Of a stretch of 64,000 bases of DNA, positions 40,698 to 48,165 are shown piece after piece. The stretch lies in the NCBI GenBank assembly GCA_041905785.1, contig JAYRKJ010000003.1:186001-250000 (forward strand), read 5' to 3'. Origin of the DNA: Roseateles_B sp041905785. Lineage in GTDB: Bacteria; Pseudomonadota; Gammaproteobacteria; Burkholderiales; Burkholderiaceae_C. The notes below the pieces were generated by a model, which did not search any database, was not told where the DNA came from, and saw only the letters and a program-made list of their open reading frames with translations. A program made the position numbers and the translations under genes. Numbering within the stretch: the stretch's first letter is position 1; every line of letters begins with the position of its first letter.

Positions 40698-42275
40698 TCA
40701 GCGAAGGAAGAGCCGGTACACGGGGTTGTCCGTCTCTTCCACGAAGGGATAGTTCAGCGAGTCCAGAAAGCGCTTGAAGGCGGCATTGTCCCGCCGTGGC
40801 ACCTGAATGCCCACCAAGATCCGGCCATAGTCTGCGCCCTGGTTGCGGTAGTGGAAGAGGCTGATGTTCCAGTCCGGATGCATGCTGGAGAGGAACTTCA
40901 TCAACGCGCCTGGGCGCTCCGGAAAGATGAAGCGGAACAGGCGCTCGTTTTCCGCCAGCTCGCTGCGGCCGCCCACCATGTGGCGCACATGCTGCTTGGC
41001 GAGCTCGTCGTCGGTGAGATCCAGCGTTTCGTAGCCCTGGCGGCTCAGCTGCCGGATCACCTTCTGGGCTTCCTCGCGTCTTTGCGTGGAGACACCGACG
41101 AAGACATGCGCCAGGCGGCTGTCCGAGATGCGGTAGTTGAATTCGGTGACGTTGCGGGGGCCCAGCAGCTCGCAAAAGCGCTTGAAGCTGCCGCGCTCCT
41201 CGGGGATGGTGACGGCGAACACCGCCTCGCGCTGCTCGCCGACCTCGGCCCGCTCGGCGACGAAGCGCAGCCGGTCGAAGTTCATGTTGGCGCCGCAGGT
41301 GATGGCGATGAAGGTCTGGCCCTTTCCCCCCTGCTCCGCGCAATACTGCTTGACTGCAGCCACGCCCAGCGCGCCTGCGGGCTCCAGGATGCTGCGGGTG
41401 TCCTCGAAAACGTCCTTGATGGCCGCGCAGACGGCGTCGGTGTCGACGACCACAAAATCATCCACCAGCTCGCGCGTGATGCGAAAGGTCTCCTCGCCGA
41501 CCAGCTTGACGGCCGTGCCGTCCGAGAAGAGCCCCACATCCGCCAGCTGCACGCGCTTGCCGGCGCGCACCGAACGCACCATGGCATCGGAATCGCGGGT
41601 CTGCACGCCGATGACCTTGATGTCCGGACGCACCGCCTTGATGTAGGCCGCCATGCCCGAGATCAGACCGCCGCCGCCAATGGCGACGAAGATGGCATCG
41701 ATGCGCCCTTCGTGCTGACGCAGGATTTCCATGGCGATGGTGCCTTGGCCGGCGATCACGTCCGGGTCATCGAAGGGATGGACGAAGCCCAGCCCCTGCG
41801 CCTTCTCCAGCTCCAGGGCATGGAGGTAGGCGTCGCTGAAGCTGTCGCCATGCAGCACGACCTCGCCGCCCAAGGCCTGGACGGCATTGACCTTGACCGA
41901 AGGGGTCGTGGTGGGCATGACGATCACGGCGCGGCAACCCAGCTTGCGGGCGGATAGTGCCACGCCCTGCGCATGATTGCCGGCCGAGGCGCAGATGACG
42001 CCGCGCTTGAGCTGCTCGGGCGTCAGGTGGGCCATCTTGTTATACGCGCCACGTAGCTTGAAACTGAAGACGGGCTGCTGGTCCTCGCGCTTGAGGAACA
42101 CCTTGTTGCCCAGTCGTCGTGAGAGATTGCGGGCGGCGTCCAGCGGTGTCTCGATGGCGACGTCGTAGACCTTGGCGTTCAGAATTCGCTGCAGATAGCT
42201 GTTGCCGGCCGGAATCAATGCAGGTGATTGCGACTCGGTGGGCGGGGAGCGGCGCTTGCGAACCTGGCCAGCCAT
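40698..42275 (-). CDS. ilvA: Threonine ammonia-lyase, biosynthetic
   Basis: The 525-residue PLP enzyme deaminates threonine to 2-oxobutanoate, the first step to isoleucine. FSFKLRGAYNKM holds the PLP lysine, CASAGNHAQGVAL and VAIGGGGLISGMAAY the phosphate-binding loops, and the C-terminal two ACT-like regulatory domains begin near residues 335 and 430 (FAVTIPEERGSFKRF and FRFIFPERPGALMKF), so it is the isoleucine-inhibited form. GGAG lies eight bases before the ATG at 42275 and a -10 TATGAT at 42309-42314. A GTG at 42305 is less likely. Confidence 0.96.
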   Translation of the reverse strand: MAGQVRKRRSPPTESQSPALIPAGNSYLQRILNAKVYDVAIETPLDAARNLSRRLGNKVFLKREDQQPVFSFKLRGAYNKMAHLTPEQLKRGVICASAGNHAQGVALSARKLGCRAVIVMPTTTPSVKVNAVQALGGEVVLHGDSFSDAYLHALELEKAQGLGFVHPFDDPDVIAGQGTIAMEILRQHEGRIDAIFVAIGGGGLISGMAAYIKAVRPDIKVIGVQTRDSDAMVRSVRAGKRVQLADVGLFSDGTAVKLVGEETFRITRELVDDFVVVDTDAVCAAIKDVFEDTRSILEPAGALGVAAVKQYCAEQGGKGQTFIAITCGANMNFDRLRFVAERAEVGEQREAVFAVTIPEERGSFKRFCELLGPRNVTEFNYRISDSRLAHVFVGVSTQRREEAQKVIRQLSRQGYETLDLTDDELAKQHVRHMVGGRSELAENERLFRFIFPERPGALMKFLSSMHPDWNISLFHYRNQGADYGRILVGIQVPRRDNAAFKRFLDSLNYPFVEETDNPVYRLFLR

Positions 42276-42308
42276 CTGCGAACTCCAAAGCAAGTGTTGC
42301 GGCACTGC

Positions 42309-42314
42309 ATCATA
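42309..42314 (-). promoter_or_regulatory. Candidate -10 of ilvA
   Basis: TATGAT on the minus strand at 42314-42309 gives a start near 42302 and a 27-base leader with GGAG before the ATG. No clear -35 is seen. If used, ilvA is independent of the upstream terminated transcript. Confidence 0.35.
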
Positions 42315-42418
42315 CGGTGCGGTCTATGGGTAGGCGCGTGCGCCGGATGGCGAGGTGTCGCCCTTGGGCAAGGGCCCTGAGACGGTGCGCGAATGCTGGT
42401 GCGAGGCGTGGGCCGGCG

Positions 42419-42449
42419 AAAAAAACCCGAAGCCTTGCAGCTTCGGGTT
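42419..42449 (-). terminator. Strong minus-strand terminator 144 bases before ilvA
   Basis: AACCCGAAGC (42449-42440, minus) pairs perfectly over ten bases with GCTTCGGGTT (42433-42424), loop TGCAAG, followed by a T run to 42419. No annotated minus-strand gene lies directly upstream. Confidence 0.88.
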
Positions 42450-42556
42450 GAATCCACCATGGAGGCGGTGGAGGAGACAAAGGGTAGGGGCAGAAATGGT
42501 GCGCATTCATGCACAAAATGGGTGCGCATACGTTTGCGCAGTCGCCATCCCCAGTG
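42419..42556 (-). ncRNA. Candidate small RNA or ilvA leader RNA
   Basis: On the minus strand, TTGCAG (42591-42586), a 17-base spacer and TAGAAT (42568-42563) form a promoter with a start near 42556. A strong terminator ends the transcript at about 42419, giving an RNA of roughly 138 nt. Before the terminator are UCUCCUCC (42478-42471) and a hairpin, UCCACC/GGUGGA (42472-42467 with 42458-42453), whose loop reads GCCUCCAU. Both are anti-Shine-Dalgarno-like. No protein-coding gene ends at this terminator. Either a trans-acting sRNA or a leader of ilvA is possible; a regulatory leader peptide was not evident. Confidence 0.5.
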
Positions 42557-42577
42557 AAATCAATTCTATGTTGCGCA
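42500..42577. repeat. Four copies of the palindrome TGCGCA
   Basis: TGCGCA occurs at 42500-42505, 42523-42528, 42535-42540 and 42572-42577. The last lies between the -35 and -10 of the candidate minus-strand promoter, the others just downstream of its start. Four copies of a palindromic hexamer in 78 bases is more than chance would usually give in GC-rich DNA and suggests operators. Confidence 0.5.
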
Positions 42578-42750
42578 ATGCTGCGCTGCAATATCTGCAA
42601 GCCGCTGGTATTGGAGCGGCATCTCTAGTTGGCTTGGCTGGAAAGACCGAGGGGCGTGGCTGCGGGTGCGGCATTGGGCGCCCTGAGGCTCCAGCCGCAT
42701 CTCCGCCGCGGCCGCTGCGAGGTTTTCAGAATGGGCCCACAATGCGCGCC

Positions 42751-43173
42751 ATGGAATGCACGATCAATTGGATGGGCGTGGACGGCATGAGCTTCGTCGC
42801 CCAGACCGGTAGCGGCCACATATTGGCCATGGATGGCGCTCCCGAGGGTGGCGGCCACAACCTGGCCCCGCGCCCCATGGAGACGGTGCTGGCCGGTACG
42901 GGGGGCTGCACGGCCTATGACGTGGTGCTGATCCTCAAACGTGGTCGCCACGACGTGCGCGGCTGCCAGGTCCGGCTCAAGGCGGAACGTGCGACGACCG
43001 ACCCCAAGGTTTTCACTGGCATCCACATGCACTTCGTGGTCACCGGCAAGGCTCTGGATCGGGCAGCCGTGGAGCGCGCGGTGGCCTTGTCCCACGAAAA
43101 GTATTGCTCTGCCAGCATCATGCTCGGCAAGACGGCGGCCATCACCACCTCGGTCGACATCGTCGAAGCTTGA
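42751..43173 (+). CDS. OsmC family protein
   Basis: The 140-residue protein is an OsmC/Ohr-fold protein of the YhfA type. ECTINWMGVDGMSFVAQTGSGH at the N-terminus (given as MECTINWMGVDGMSF), GHNLAPRPMETVLAGTGGCTAYDVV with the first redox cysteine, and the C-terminal SHEKYCSASIMLGKTA with the second cysteine match a subgroup common in Betaproteobacteria. It may reduce organic hydroperoxides, though YhfA-type members are little studied. ATGs at 42742 and 42751 are alternatives; the frame is open back to 42496 but that part looks non-coding. Confidence 0.88.
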   Translation: MECTINWMGVDGMSFVAQTGSGHILAMDGAPEGGGHNLAPRPMETVLAGTGGCTAYDVVLILKRGRHDVRGCQVRLKAERATTDPKVFTGIHMHFVVTGKALDRAAVERAVALSHEKYCSASIMLGKTAAITTSVDIVEA

Positions 43174-43199
43174 GCTTCCGGCGCGTGCGTTGCGCCGTC

Positions 43200-43835
43200 T
43201 CAGAGGCGGTGCGCCACCGTGGTCATCACGCGGGCAGCCAGGCGCATGAGGTCCGGCACGGGTGTCGGCAGCCGGGCGGCGCCGGCCTCCTGGGCGTGCT
43301 GCGCATGGGCGGCTTCGTCCTGCTTCATCTGGTCAACGATTTCCCTTGAGCGTTGATCCTCGGGCGGCAGGCGGTCCAGATGGGAGGCCAGGTGCTGCTC
43401 GACCTGGCACTCGGTCTCGGCCAGAAAGCCCAGGCTGACCTTGTCTCCCATGAGTCCAGCCAAGCTGCCCAGTGCGAAGGCGCCGCCATACCAGAGTGGA
43501 TTGAGCAGGCTGGGGCGATCCTGGAGCTCGTCCAGACGCGCGCGCGTCCAGGCCAGATGGTCAATCTCCTCGGCCGCGGCCTGCTCCAGCTGTTCGCGCA
43601 GGTCCTGGTCACGAGAGAGCAGGGCCTGGGACTGGTACAGCGCCTGCGCGCAGACTTCACCGACGTGGTTGACGCGCATCAGGGCGCCGGCCAGCCGTCG
43701 TTGCGCTGCGCCCAATGGCGCGGCAGGGCTGTGGGCCGGAAATGGGCGGCCTGCGGCCGGGCGACCGAAGACGGTCCGCAGGCCGTGGCCGGCGGCGGAC
43801 AGCAGACGGTCCTTGAAGTCGAGAGGCAAGGGCAT
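43200..43835 (-). CDS. coq7: 3-demethoxyubiquinol 3-hydroxylase (Coq7)
   Basis: A 211-residue di-iron carboxylate monooxygenase that performs a late ring hydroxylation in ubiquinone synthesis. The ligand motifs MRVNHVGEVCAQALYQSQ, EEIDHLAWTRARLDEL, ETECQVEQHLASHLDRLP and MKQDEAAHAQHAQEAGA contain the paired E-x-x-H signatures. Coq7 is the form typical of Betaproteobacteria and alpha groups in place of UbiF. It is convergent with the OsmC gene and divergent from the first porin gene. Confidence 0.95.
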   Translation of the reverse strand: MPLPLDFKDRLLSAAGHGLRTVFGRPAAGRPFPAHSPAAPLGAAQRRLAGALMRVNHVGEVCAQALYQSQALLSRDQDLREQLEQAAAEEIDHLAWTRARLDELQDRPSLLNPLWYGGAFALGSLAGLMGDKVSLGFLAETECQVEQHLASHLDRLPPEDQRSREIVDQMKQDEAAHAQHAQEAGAARLPTPVPDLMRLAARVMTTVAHRL

Positions 43836-43988
43836 GGCAGTAGGGGGGGCGAACTGCCGGAAGTGTAAGGACGTCGCCGCTCGCTGCGCCGCTCATTCGG
43901 CGCTGCGACCCGTGCTGGCGTAAAACCACGACGCCGTCCTTGTCTTGGTTCGTGACAGGCATATGAACATAAGCAAAAGTTTGATCGT

Positions 43989-44022
43989 CGTTGCCGAGTG
44001 GCAACGGATGACAAACTGTCAT
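43989..44022 (+). promoter_or_regulatory. Two stacked inverted repeats upstream of the first porin gene
   Basis: CGTTGCC (43989-43995), GAGT, GGCAACG (44000-44006) is followed at once by ATGACA (44008-44013), AAC, TGTCAT (44017-44022). They lie 125-160 bases before the porin ATG in the 312-base gap 43836-44147, which holds no gene. They could be operators for the porin or a stem-loop of its leader; regulator unknown. Confidence 0.45.
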
Positions 44023-44147
44023 GATTTTCGGGTGGCGGATTAGGGAAAACCTTTGGTTCAATGGCGCCAACTTCCATGAGGAACGGGTGCTGAGGTGCTT
44101 GGTTCCGCCTGGTTGCTTGATCCCTGATGACTCTTTCGGAGCTACGA

Positions 44148-45176
44148 ATGAAGAAGACGATCGTGTTGGGCGCCGTGCTGGCTGCCTTCGGTGGTGCCGC
44201 TGTGGCCCAATCCTCCGTGACCCTGTTTGGCGTGGTCGACGCCAACGTTCGTTATGTCAAGACCGGCAGCACGAACCTCAAGCAAGTCGGCACCGACGGC
44301 CTGAGCGCCAGCCGCCTGGGCGTGCGTGGCACCGAAGACCTGGGTGGTGGCCTGAAGGCCGGTTTCTGGCTGGAAGCCGCCCTGAATCCGGACACCGGCG
44401 CTGCTGACGGCAGCCGCTTCTGGGGTCGTCGCGCCACCGTGAGCCTGAGCTCGGCCGACATGGGTGAAGTCCGCATGGGTCGCCACAAGGTGGCCGCTCG
44501 CCTGGTGATCGATGGCTTCTCGCCCTTCGAAACCACTGGCATCGCCGACATCACGAAGAGCTTCGATGACTTCGGCGCCAAGGCTGACACCCTGAATCGT
44601 TCGGACAACCAAGTGGCCTATGTGCTGCCCGACAACCTGGGCGGCGTGTACGGTGGCATCGAAGCCGGCGCCGGCGAAGGCTCGGACGGCAAGAAGTACT
44701 TCTCCGGCCGCATTGGCTACAAGACCAAGGAACTGAACGTGGCCGGTGGCTACGCTTCGACCGACGTCATCGGCGACAAGTACAAGCTGGCCGTGGTGGG
44801 CGCCTCCTATGACTTCGGCGTTGCCACGGGCATGGCCACCTACGTCACGACCAAGCTGGGCTCCCTGGAGCGCAAGATCTTCACGCTGGGCGCCATCGTG
44901 CCGGTGAGCAACGAAGGTTCCATCCGCGCTCACTACGCCAACTCCAACGCCAACAGCGCGGCCGAAGTTGCCAAGAAGGGCTACGACCTGACCATCTTCT
45001 CGGTGGGCTACGTGCACAACGTGTCCAAGCGCACGGCGCTCTACACGACCTACTCGCAGATCTCGAACAAGGATGGCGGCACCGTCATCATCGGCAACGC
45101 CGGCAACAATGCCCCCAAGGCTGCCGCTGGCGACAAGTCCTCTGCCTTCGAAGTGGGCGTGCGCCACAGCTTCTGA
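44148..45176 (+). CDS. General porin, Gram-negative porin_4 family
   Basis: A 342-residue outer-membrane trimeric beta-barrel porin. MKKTIVLGAVLAAFGGAAVA is the signal peptide, then AQSSVTLFGVVDANVRY, the classic start of betaproteobacterial porins. SRLGVRGTEDLGGGLKAGFWLE and RRATVSLSSADMGEVRMGRH follow, and the protein ends with the C-terminal phenylalanine required by the BAM machinery (VGVRHSF). Codon use is strongly biased, as in highly expressed genes. GGAG lies before the ATG at 44148. A tandem paralogue follows after a terminator. Confidence 0.95.
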   Translation: MKKTIVLGAVLAAFGGAAVAQSSVTLFGVVDANVRYVKTGSTNLKQVGTDGLSASRLGVRGTEDLGGGLKAGFWLEAALNPDTGAADGSRFWGRRATVSLSSADMGEVRMGRHKVAARLVIDGFSPFETTGIADITKSFDDFGAKADTLNRSDNQVAYVLPDNLGGVYGGIEAGAGEGSDGKKYFSGRIGYKTKELNVAGGYASTDVIGDKYKLAVVGASYDFGVATGMATYVTTKLGSLERKIFTLGAIVPVSNEGSIRAHYANSNANSAAEVAKKGYDLTIFSVGYVHNVSKRTALYTTYSQISNKDGGTVIIGNAGNNAPKAAAGDKSSAFEVGVRHSF

Positions 45177-45218
45177 TGGACCGCCCTGCGGACCCATGGG
45201 GTTCGCGCATCGGTTCGG

Positions 45219-45242
45219 GCCGCCCTTCGGGGCGGCTTTTTC
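45219..45242 (+). terminator. Terminator of the first porin gene
   Basis: GCCGCCC (45219-45225), TTCG tetraloop, GGGCGGC (45230-45236), then TTTTTC. Confidence 0.92.
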
Positions 45243-45431
45243 TTGTGTGTTTGTCGCGCTTTGCAGGGCAATGCTCGCCCCGCACGTGCCGGCTGTCAGC
45301 TTGCTTTCAGCCTTGTCGCCACGAAGACAGGGTTAGTGCGTGTGGGCGCCCTGCAACGACTTGTCTAGGCCAATGAGGTCATCTGCCACAGAATCCACAG
45401 CGAATTCACTGACAAAGCAGGAGATAAATTC

Positions 45432-46565
45432 ATGAAGAAGGCAACTCTGGCACTGGGTCTGCTGGCAGCCAGCGTGGGCACCGCCTATGCGCAGTCGAGC
45501 GTGACGCTTTATGGCATCGTAGACGGTGGCGTCCGCATCACGGACAACGAGGGCGCGGCGCCCAGTGGCCAAGGCTCCATGACCCGTGTGGTTGGTGGCG
45601 GTTTCTCGCAGAGTCGCCTGGGTGTCAACGTCACTGAAGACCTGGGCGGCGGCATGAAGGTGCTGGCCAACCTGGAGCATCGTCTGAACCTGGATACCGG
45701 CTCGGCCAACCCGGCTCCGCTGCCGTTCTGGATGCAGTCCTGGGTCGGCCTGCAAAGCAGTGACTTTGGTCGCATCACCATTGGCCGTCAGTACAACGTG
45801 CTGTTCGACCTGGTCACCAGCACCTACGTGTCCTACCCCTACTCGCCTTACTTCGACACGTACAAGCCCGAGGTTGGTCTGGCGCTGAGCGCGCGTGCAG
45901 ACAACATGGTCAAGTACCTGTTCGAGCAAGGCGCCTTCCGTGGTGAGTTGCAGGTGGGGGCTGGCGAAGGCGGCGCCGGGCGGACTGTCGGTGGCGTGCT
46001 GCGCTACTCGGCAGACGGCATTTCCGTCGGCGGTGGCATGCAGGACTACCAACTGGCTTCCGGTGCCAAGATTCAAGCCACGACGTTCGGCGGTTCGTAC
46101 AAGAGCGGCGACTGGTATTTCAATGCTGGCTGGGGTGAAAACAAGGTCAAGGGCACGCCGCTGGCCAGCGATGGTGCAACCGTCGCCAGCACCCTGCTGT
46201 GGGCATCCTTCAACAACGGCGGCACCGGGTATGACGCAGCCATGGGTGGCTCGGGCGCCTTGCTCGGCGTGCAGAAGCGCACCATGTGGACGCTGGGCCT
46301 GGGCTATCAGGCGACGCCCCAGCTGAATCTGGGTACGCACGTCTACAGCGCCAAGCAGACCGGCGCGGTAGCGGCGCTGGAGCTGAAGGCCACCTTCTGG
46401 TCGGCTGTTGCAGACTATGCGCTGTCTAAGCGCACCGACCTGTACGCTGAAATCGACCGCACCTCGCTGACGGGTGACCACGCCAGCCTGAACAGCGCTG
46501 CAGGTTCGCCCAATGGTGCCAAGACCCGCCTGGGCTACACCGTGGGTATCCGCCACCGCTTCTGA
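45432..46565 (+). CDS. General porin, second tandem copy
   Basis: A 377-residue porin paralogue of the gene at 44148. Signal peptide MKKATLALGLLAASVGTAYA, then QSSVTLYGIVDGGVRI, QSRLGVNVTEDLGGGMKVLANLEHRL, and the C-terminal VGIRHRF with terminal Phe. It is longer by about 35 residues in extracellular loops, so pore properties probably differ. Ribosome site GCAGGAG precedes the ATG. Own terminator at 46591 and a 255-base upstream gap indicate separate control of the two porins. Confidence 0.95.
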   Translation: MKKATLALGLLAASVGTAYAQSSVTLYGIVDGGVRITDNEGAAPSGQGSMTRVVGGGFSQSRLGVNVTEDLGGGMKVLANLEHRLNLDTGSANPAPLPFWMQSWVGLQSSDFGRITIGRQYNVLFDLVTSTYVSYPYSPYFDTYKPEVGLALSARADNMVKYLFEQGAFRGELQVGAGEGGAGRTVGGVLRYSADGISVGGGMQDYQLASGAKIQATTFGGSYKSGDWYFNAGWGENKVKGTPLASDGATVASTLLWASFNNGGTGYDAAMGGSGALLGVQKRTMWTLGLGYQATPQLNLGTHVYSAKQTGAVAALELKATFWSAVADYALSKRTDLYAEIDRTSLTGDHASLNSAAGSPNGAKTRLGYTVGIRHRF

Positions 46566-46590
46566 TCTGCGCAGTTCTTCGCGCAATCCA

Positions 46591-46611
46591 GGGCCCTTCG
46601 GGGCCCTTTTT
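46591..46611 (+). terminator. Terminator of the second porin gene
   Basis: GGGCCC (46591-46596), TTCG, GGGCCC (46601-46606), then TTTTT. Confidence 0.9.
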
Positions 46612-46696
46612 CATGACGCTGCGAGTCTTGCGCACTGCATCACGGCGCTGAAATGCAGGGCGGCTAGTCTGTACTGCAGTGGGTCTGGAGTTGTTC

Positions 46697-47455
46697 ATGG
46701 GCGCCTTTGAAAAGTGGTCGTTGTTGGGAATGGTGCTGAGCCTGGCGGCTTGCGCCCATCACCCCGCCTCCTTGCCGGCGCAGACCGGTCAGGAGGCGGG
46801 TGTGTCTGCCCTTCCTCAAGACTGGACTGTCCGGGAGTTGCCGGGCAAAGCGCGCACGCAGTACAGCATGAACGAGCGTGCCAACCGGCCCTGTGTTCAG
46901 GCGCGTGCGCAGTCCTCGGCCAGCCTGCTGCGCCGTCGGCTCACCCTGCCCGTCGAGCGGCTGCAGGAGGTCCGCTTCGAGTGGTGGATTGACCGCTTCG
47001 AATCAAGCCGCGAGGTGGATGATCCGGACATCGATGACGCGCCCGCCAGCCTGGTGCTGGCCTTTGATGGTGACGTGGGGCAGTTGTCGCTGCGCAACCG
47101 GCTGCTGTTCGAGCTGGCTCACAGCATCATGGGCGAGGCACCACCTTACGCCACGCTGATGTACGTCTGGGACGCCAAGGCGGAGCCCGGCACGGTGAAG
47201 ATCAGCCCGCGCAGCGACCGCATTCGAAAGATCGTGATTGGCTCCGGCCAGGAGACGCGCGGAGGCTGGATGCGCTTCAGCCGCAATGTGGCGGACGACT
47301 ACCGGCTTGCGTTTGGAGAAGCGCCGGGCGCGCTGATCGGGGCCGCGCTGATGACAGACGCCGACAACGGGCATGGATCAGCCCAGGCCTGCTACGGGCC
47401 AGTCCAATTCCTGGATGCGTCCTATCAGGAGCTGCCGGGCAGCCTGCGCTTCTGA
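46697..47455 (+). CDS. DUF3047 lipoprotein
   Basis: The 252-residue protein has a lipoprotein signal (MGAFEKWSLLGMVLSLAAC, lipobox LAAC with Cys about 19) and a DUF3047 domain: RFEWWIDRFESSREVDDPDIDDA (shown as FEWWIDRFESSREVDD), RIYVTFD-like LVLAFDG, ATLMYVWD, RIRKIVIGSGQE and GALIGAALMTDADNGHGSA. The domain is a conserved jelly-roll-like family with no known function. GGAG lies six bases upstream of the ATG at 46697. It is convergent with lptM. Confidence 0.82.
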   Translation: MGAFEKWSLLGMVLSLAACAHHPASLPAQTGQEAGVSALPQDWTVRELPGKARTQYSMNERANRPCVQARAQSSASLLRRRLTLPVERLQEVRFEWWIDRFESSREVDDPDIDDAPASLVLAFDGDVGQLSLRNRLLFELAHSIMGEAPPYATLMYVWDAKAEPGTVKISPRSDRIRKIVIGSGQETRGGWMRFSRNVADDYRLAFGEAPGALIGAALMTDADNGHGSAQACYGPVQFLDASYQELPGSLRF

Positions 47456-47480
47456 CGAAGGTGCGTGCGCTGCAGCCTCG

Positions 47481-47693
47481 TCAGGGGGTGGCACTGGATG
47501 CCGCCGAGGCTGGCGGCTTGGCTGGCGGCAGGGTGAGCGGACCTTTCTGGCCGCATCCGGACAGCCATAGCAGCCCGCACAACAGGGCCGCGCCTTTTGC
47601 GACCGCGCTGGGCGGCGACCGCTTCGGGCGCAGGGGCTTGCCTGGAGCGGTGCCGCTTGCGGAGACTAAACTGGGGCCTGAACAGGTCTTCAT
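47481..47693 (-). CDS. lptM: LptM-like small lipoprotein (YifL family)
   Basis: The 70-residue product contains the hydrophobic stretch GAALLCGLLWLSGC with a lipobox (LSGC) and then GQKGPLTLPP, the hallmark of LptM/YifL, which helps oxidative maturation of the LptD-LptE complex in E. coli. A roughly 40-residue basic region before the signal is unusual and suggests that the true start is further in, perhaps at a non-ATG codon. The ATG at 47693 is the only ATG in frame. The gene is divergent from cyaY by 20 bases, as in other Burkholderiales. lysA, often next to it, is absent. Confidence 0.7.
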   Translation of the reverse strand: MKTCSGPSLVSASGTAPGKPLRPKRSPPSAVAKGAALLCGLLWLSGCGQKGPLTLPPAKPPASAASSATP

Positions 47694-47713
47694 AGCTTCC
47701 AAGTTTATCGGTC

Positions 47714-48073
47714 ATGAGTGCACTCGCAGCCACGCCCCTAGATGATGCCGACTACCACGCGCGCACGGATGCCATCCTGCAAGGCATCGAGTCGCAGATC
47801 GATGCCTGGCTGGACAGGGATGTCATCGACATCGACACGCATCGCACAGGCGGCCTACTGGAGCTCAGTTTCCCCAACCGCAGCAAGATCATCATCAACA
47901 CCCAGCCGCCTTTGCAGGAGTTGTGGGTCGCCGCCAAAGCCGGCGGTTTTCATTTCCGCTTTGTGGACGGCCGCTGGCTGGAACGTGGCGGGCGAGAATT
48001 CCACGCCCTGCTGTCCGAAGAGGCGACGGCACAGGCGGGGCACCCCCTTCGTTTCGAACCCTTGCCGGCCTGA
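47714..48073 (+). CDS. cyaY: Frataxin homologue CyaY
   Basis: A 119-residue frataxin-fold protein that binds iron and regulates IscS during Fe-S cluster assembly. The acidic first helix (DDADYHARTDAILQGIESQI) and the strand DVIDIDTHRTGGLLELSF with PNRSKIIINTQPPLQELWVA are characteristic, and FRFVDGRWLER ends the sheet. It lies divergent from lptM and convergent with mrcA. Confidence 0.94.
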   Translation: MSALAATPLDDADYHARTDAILQGIESQIDAWLDRDVIDIDTHRTGGLLELSFPNRSKIIINTQPPLQELWVAAKAGGFHFRFVDGRWLERGGREFHALLSEEATAQAGHPLRFEPLPA

Positions 48074-48110
48074 CGGCCAGGCCCTGGGAGGCCTGGTCTA
48101 GCATCAAAGA

Positions 48111-48138
48111 AAGAAGGCTGCCCGCTGGCAGCCTTCTT
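48111..48138. terminator. Bidirectional terminator between cyaY and mrcA
   Basis: AAGAAGGCTGCC (48111-48122) pairs with GGCAGCCTTCTT (48127-48138) over 12 bp with loop CGCT, in the gap between two convergent genes. Confidence 0.85.
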
Positions 48139-48165
48139 CGCTATGACGCATGTCGTTGCCGTGGT

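Noticed and set aside
42419..42556. Classic branched-chain attenuator peptide for ilvA
   Set aside because: Short frames before the terminator (for example a 13-codon one) lack an Ile/Leu/Val/Thr run, and the longer frames do not stop before the terminator.
42496..42750. N-terminal extension of the OsmC protein from an ATG at 42496
   Set aside because: The frame is open, but the stretch lacks the GC-rich third positions of coding DNA here, resembles no OsmC N-terminus and overlaps the candidate minus-strand RNA.
44142..45197. A 351-codon minus-strand frame exactly opposite the first porin
   Set aside because: The porin has a signal peptide, family motifs and a terminal Phe; the antisense frame is the mirror of its strong codon bias.
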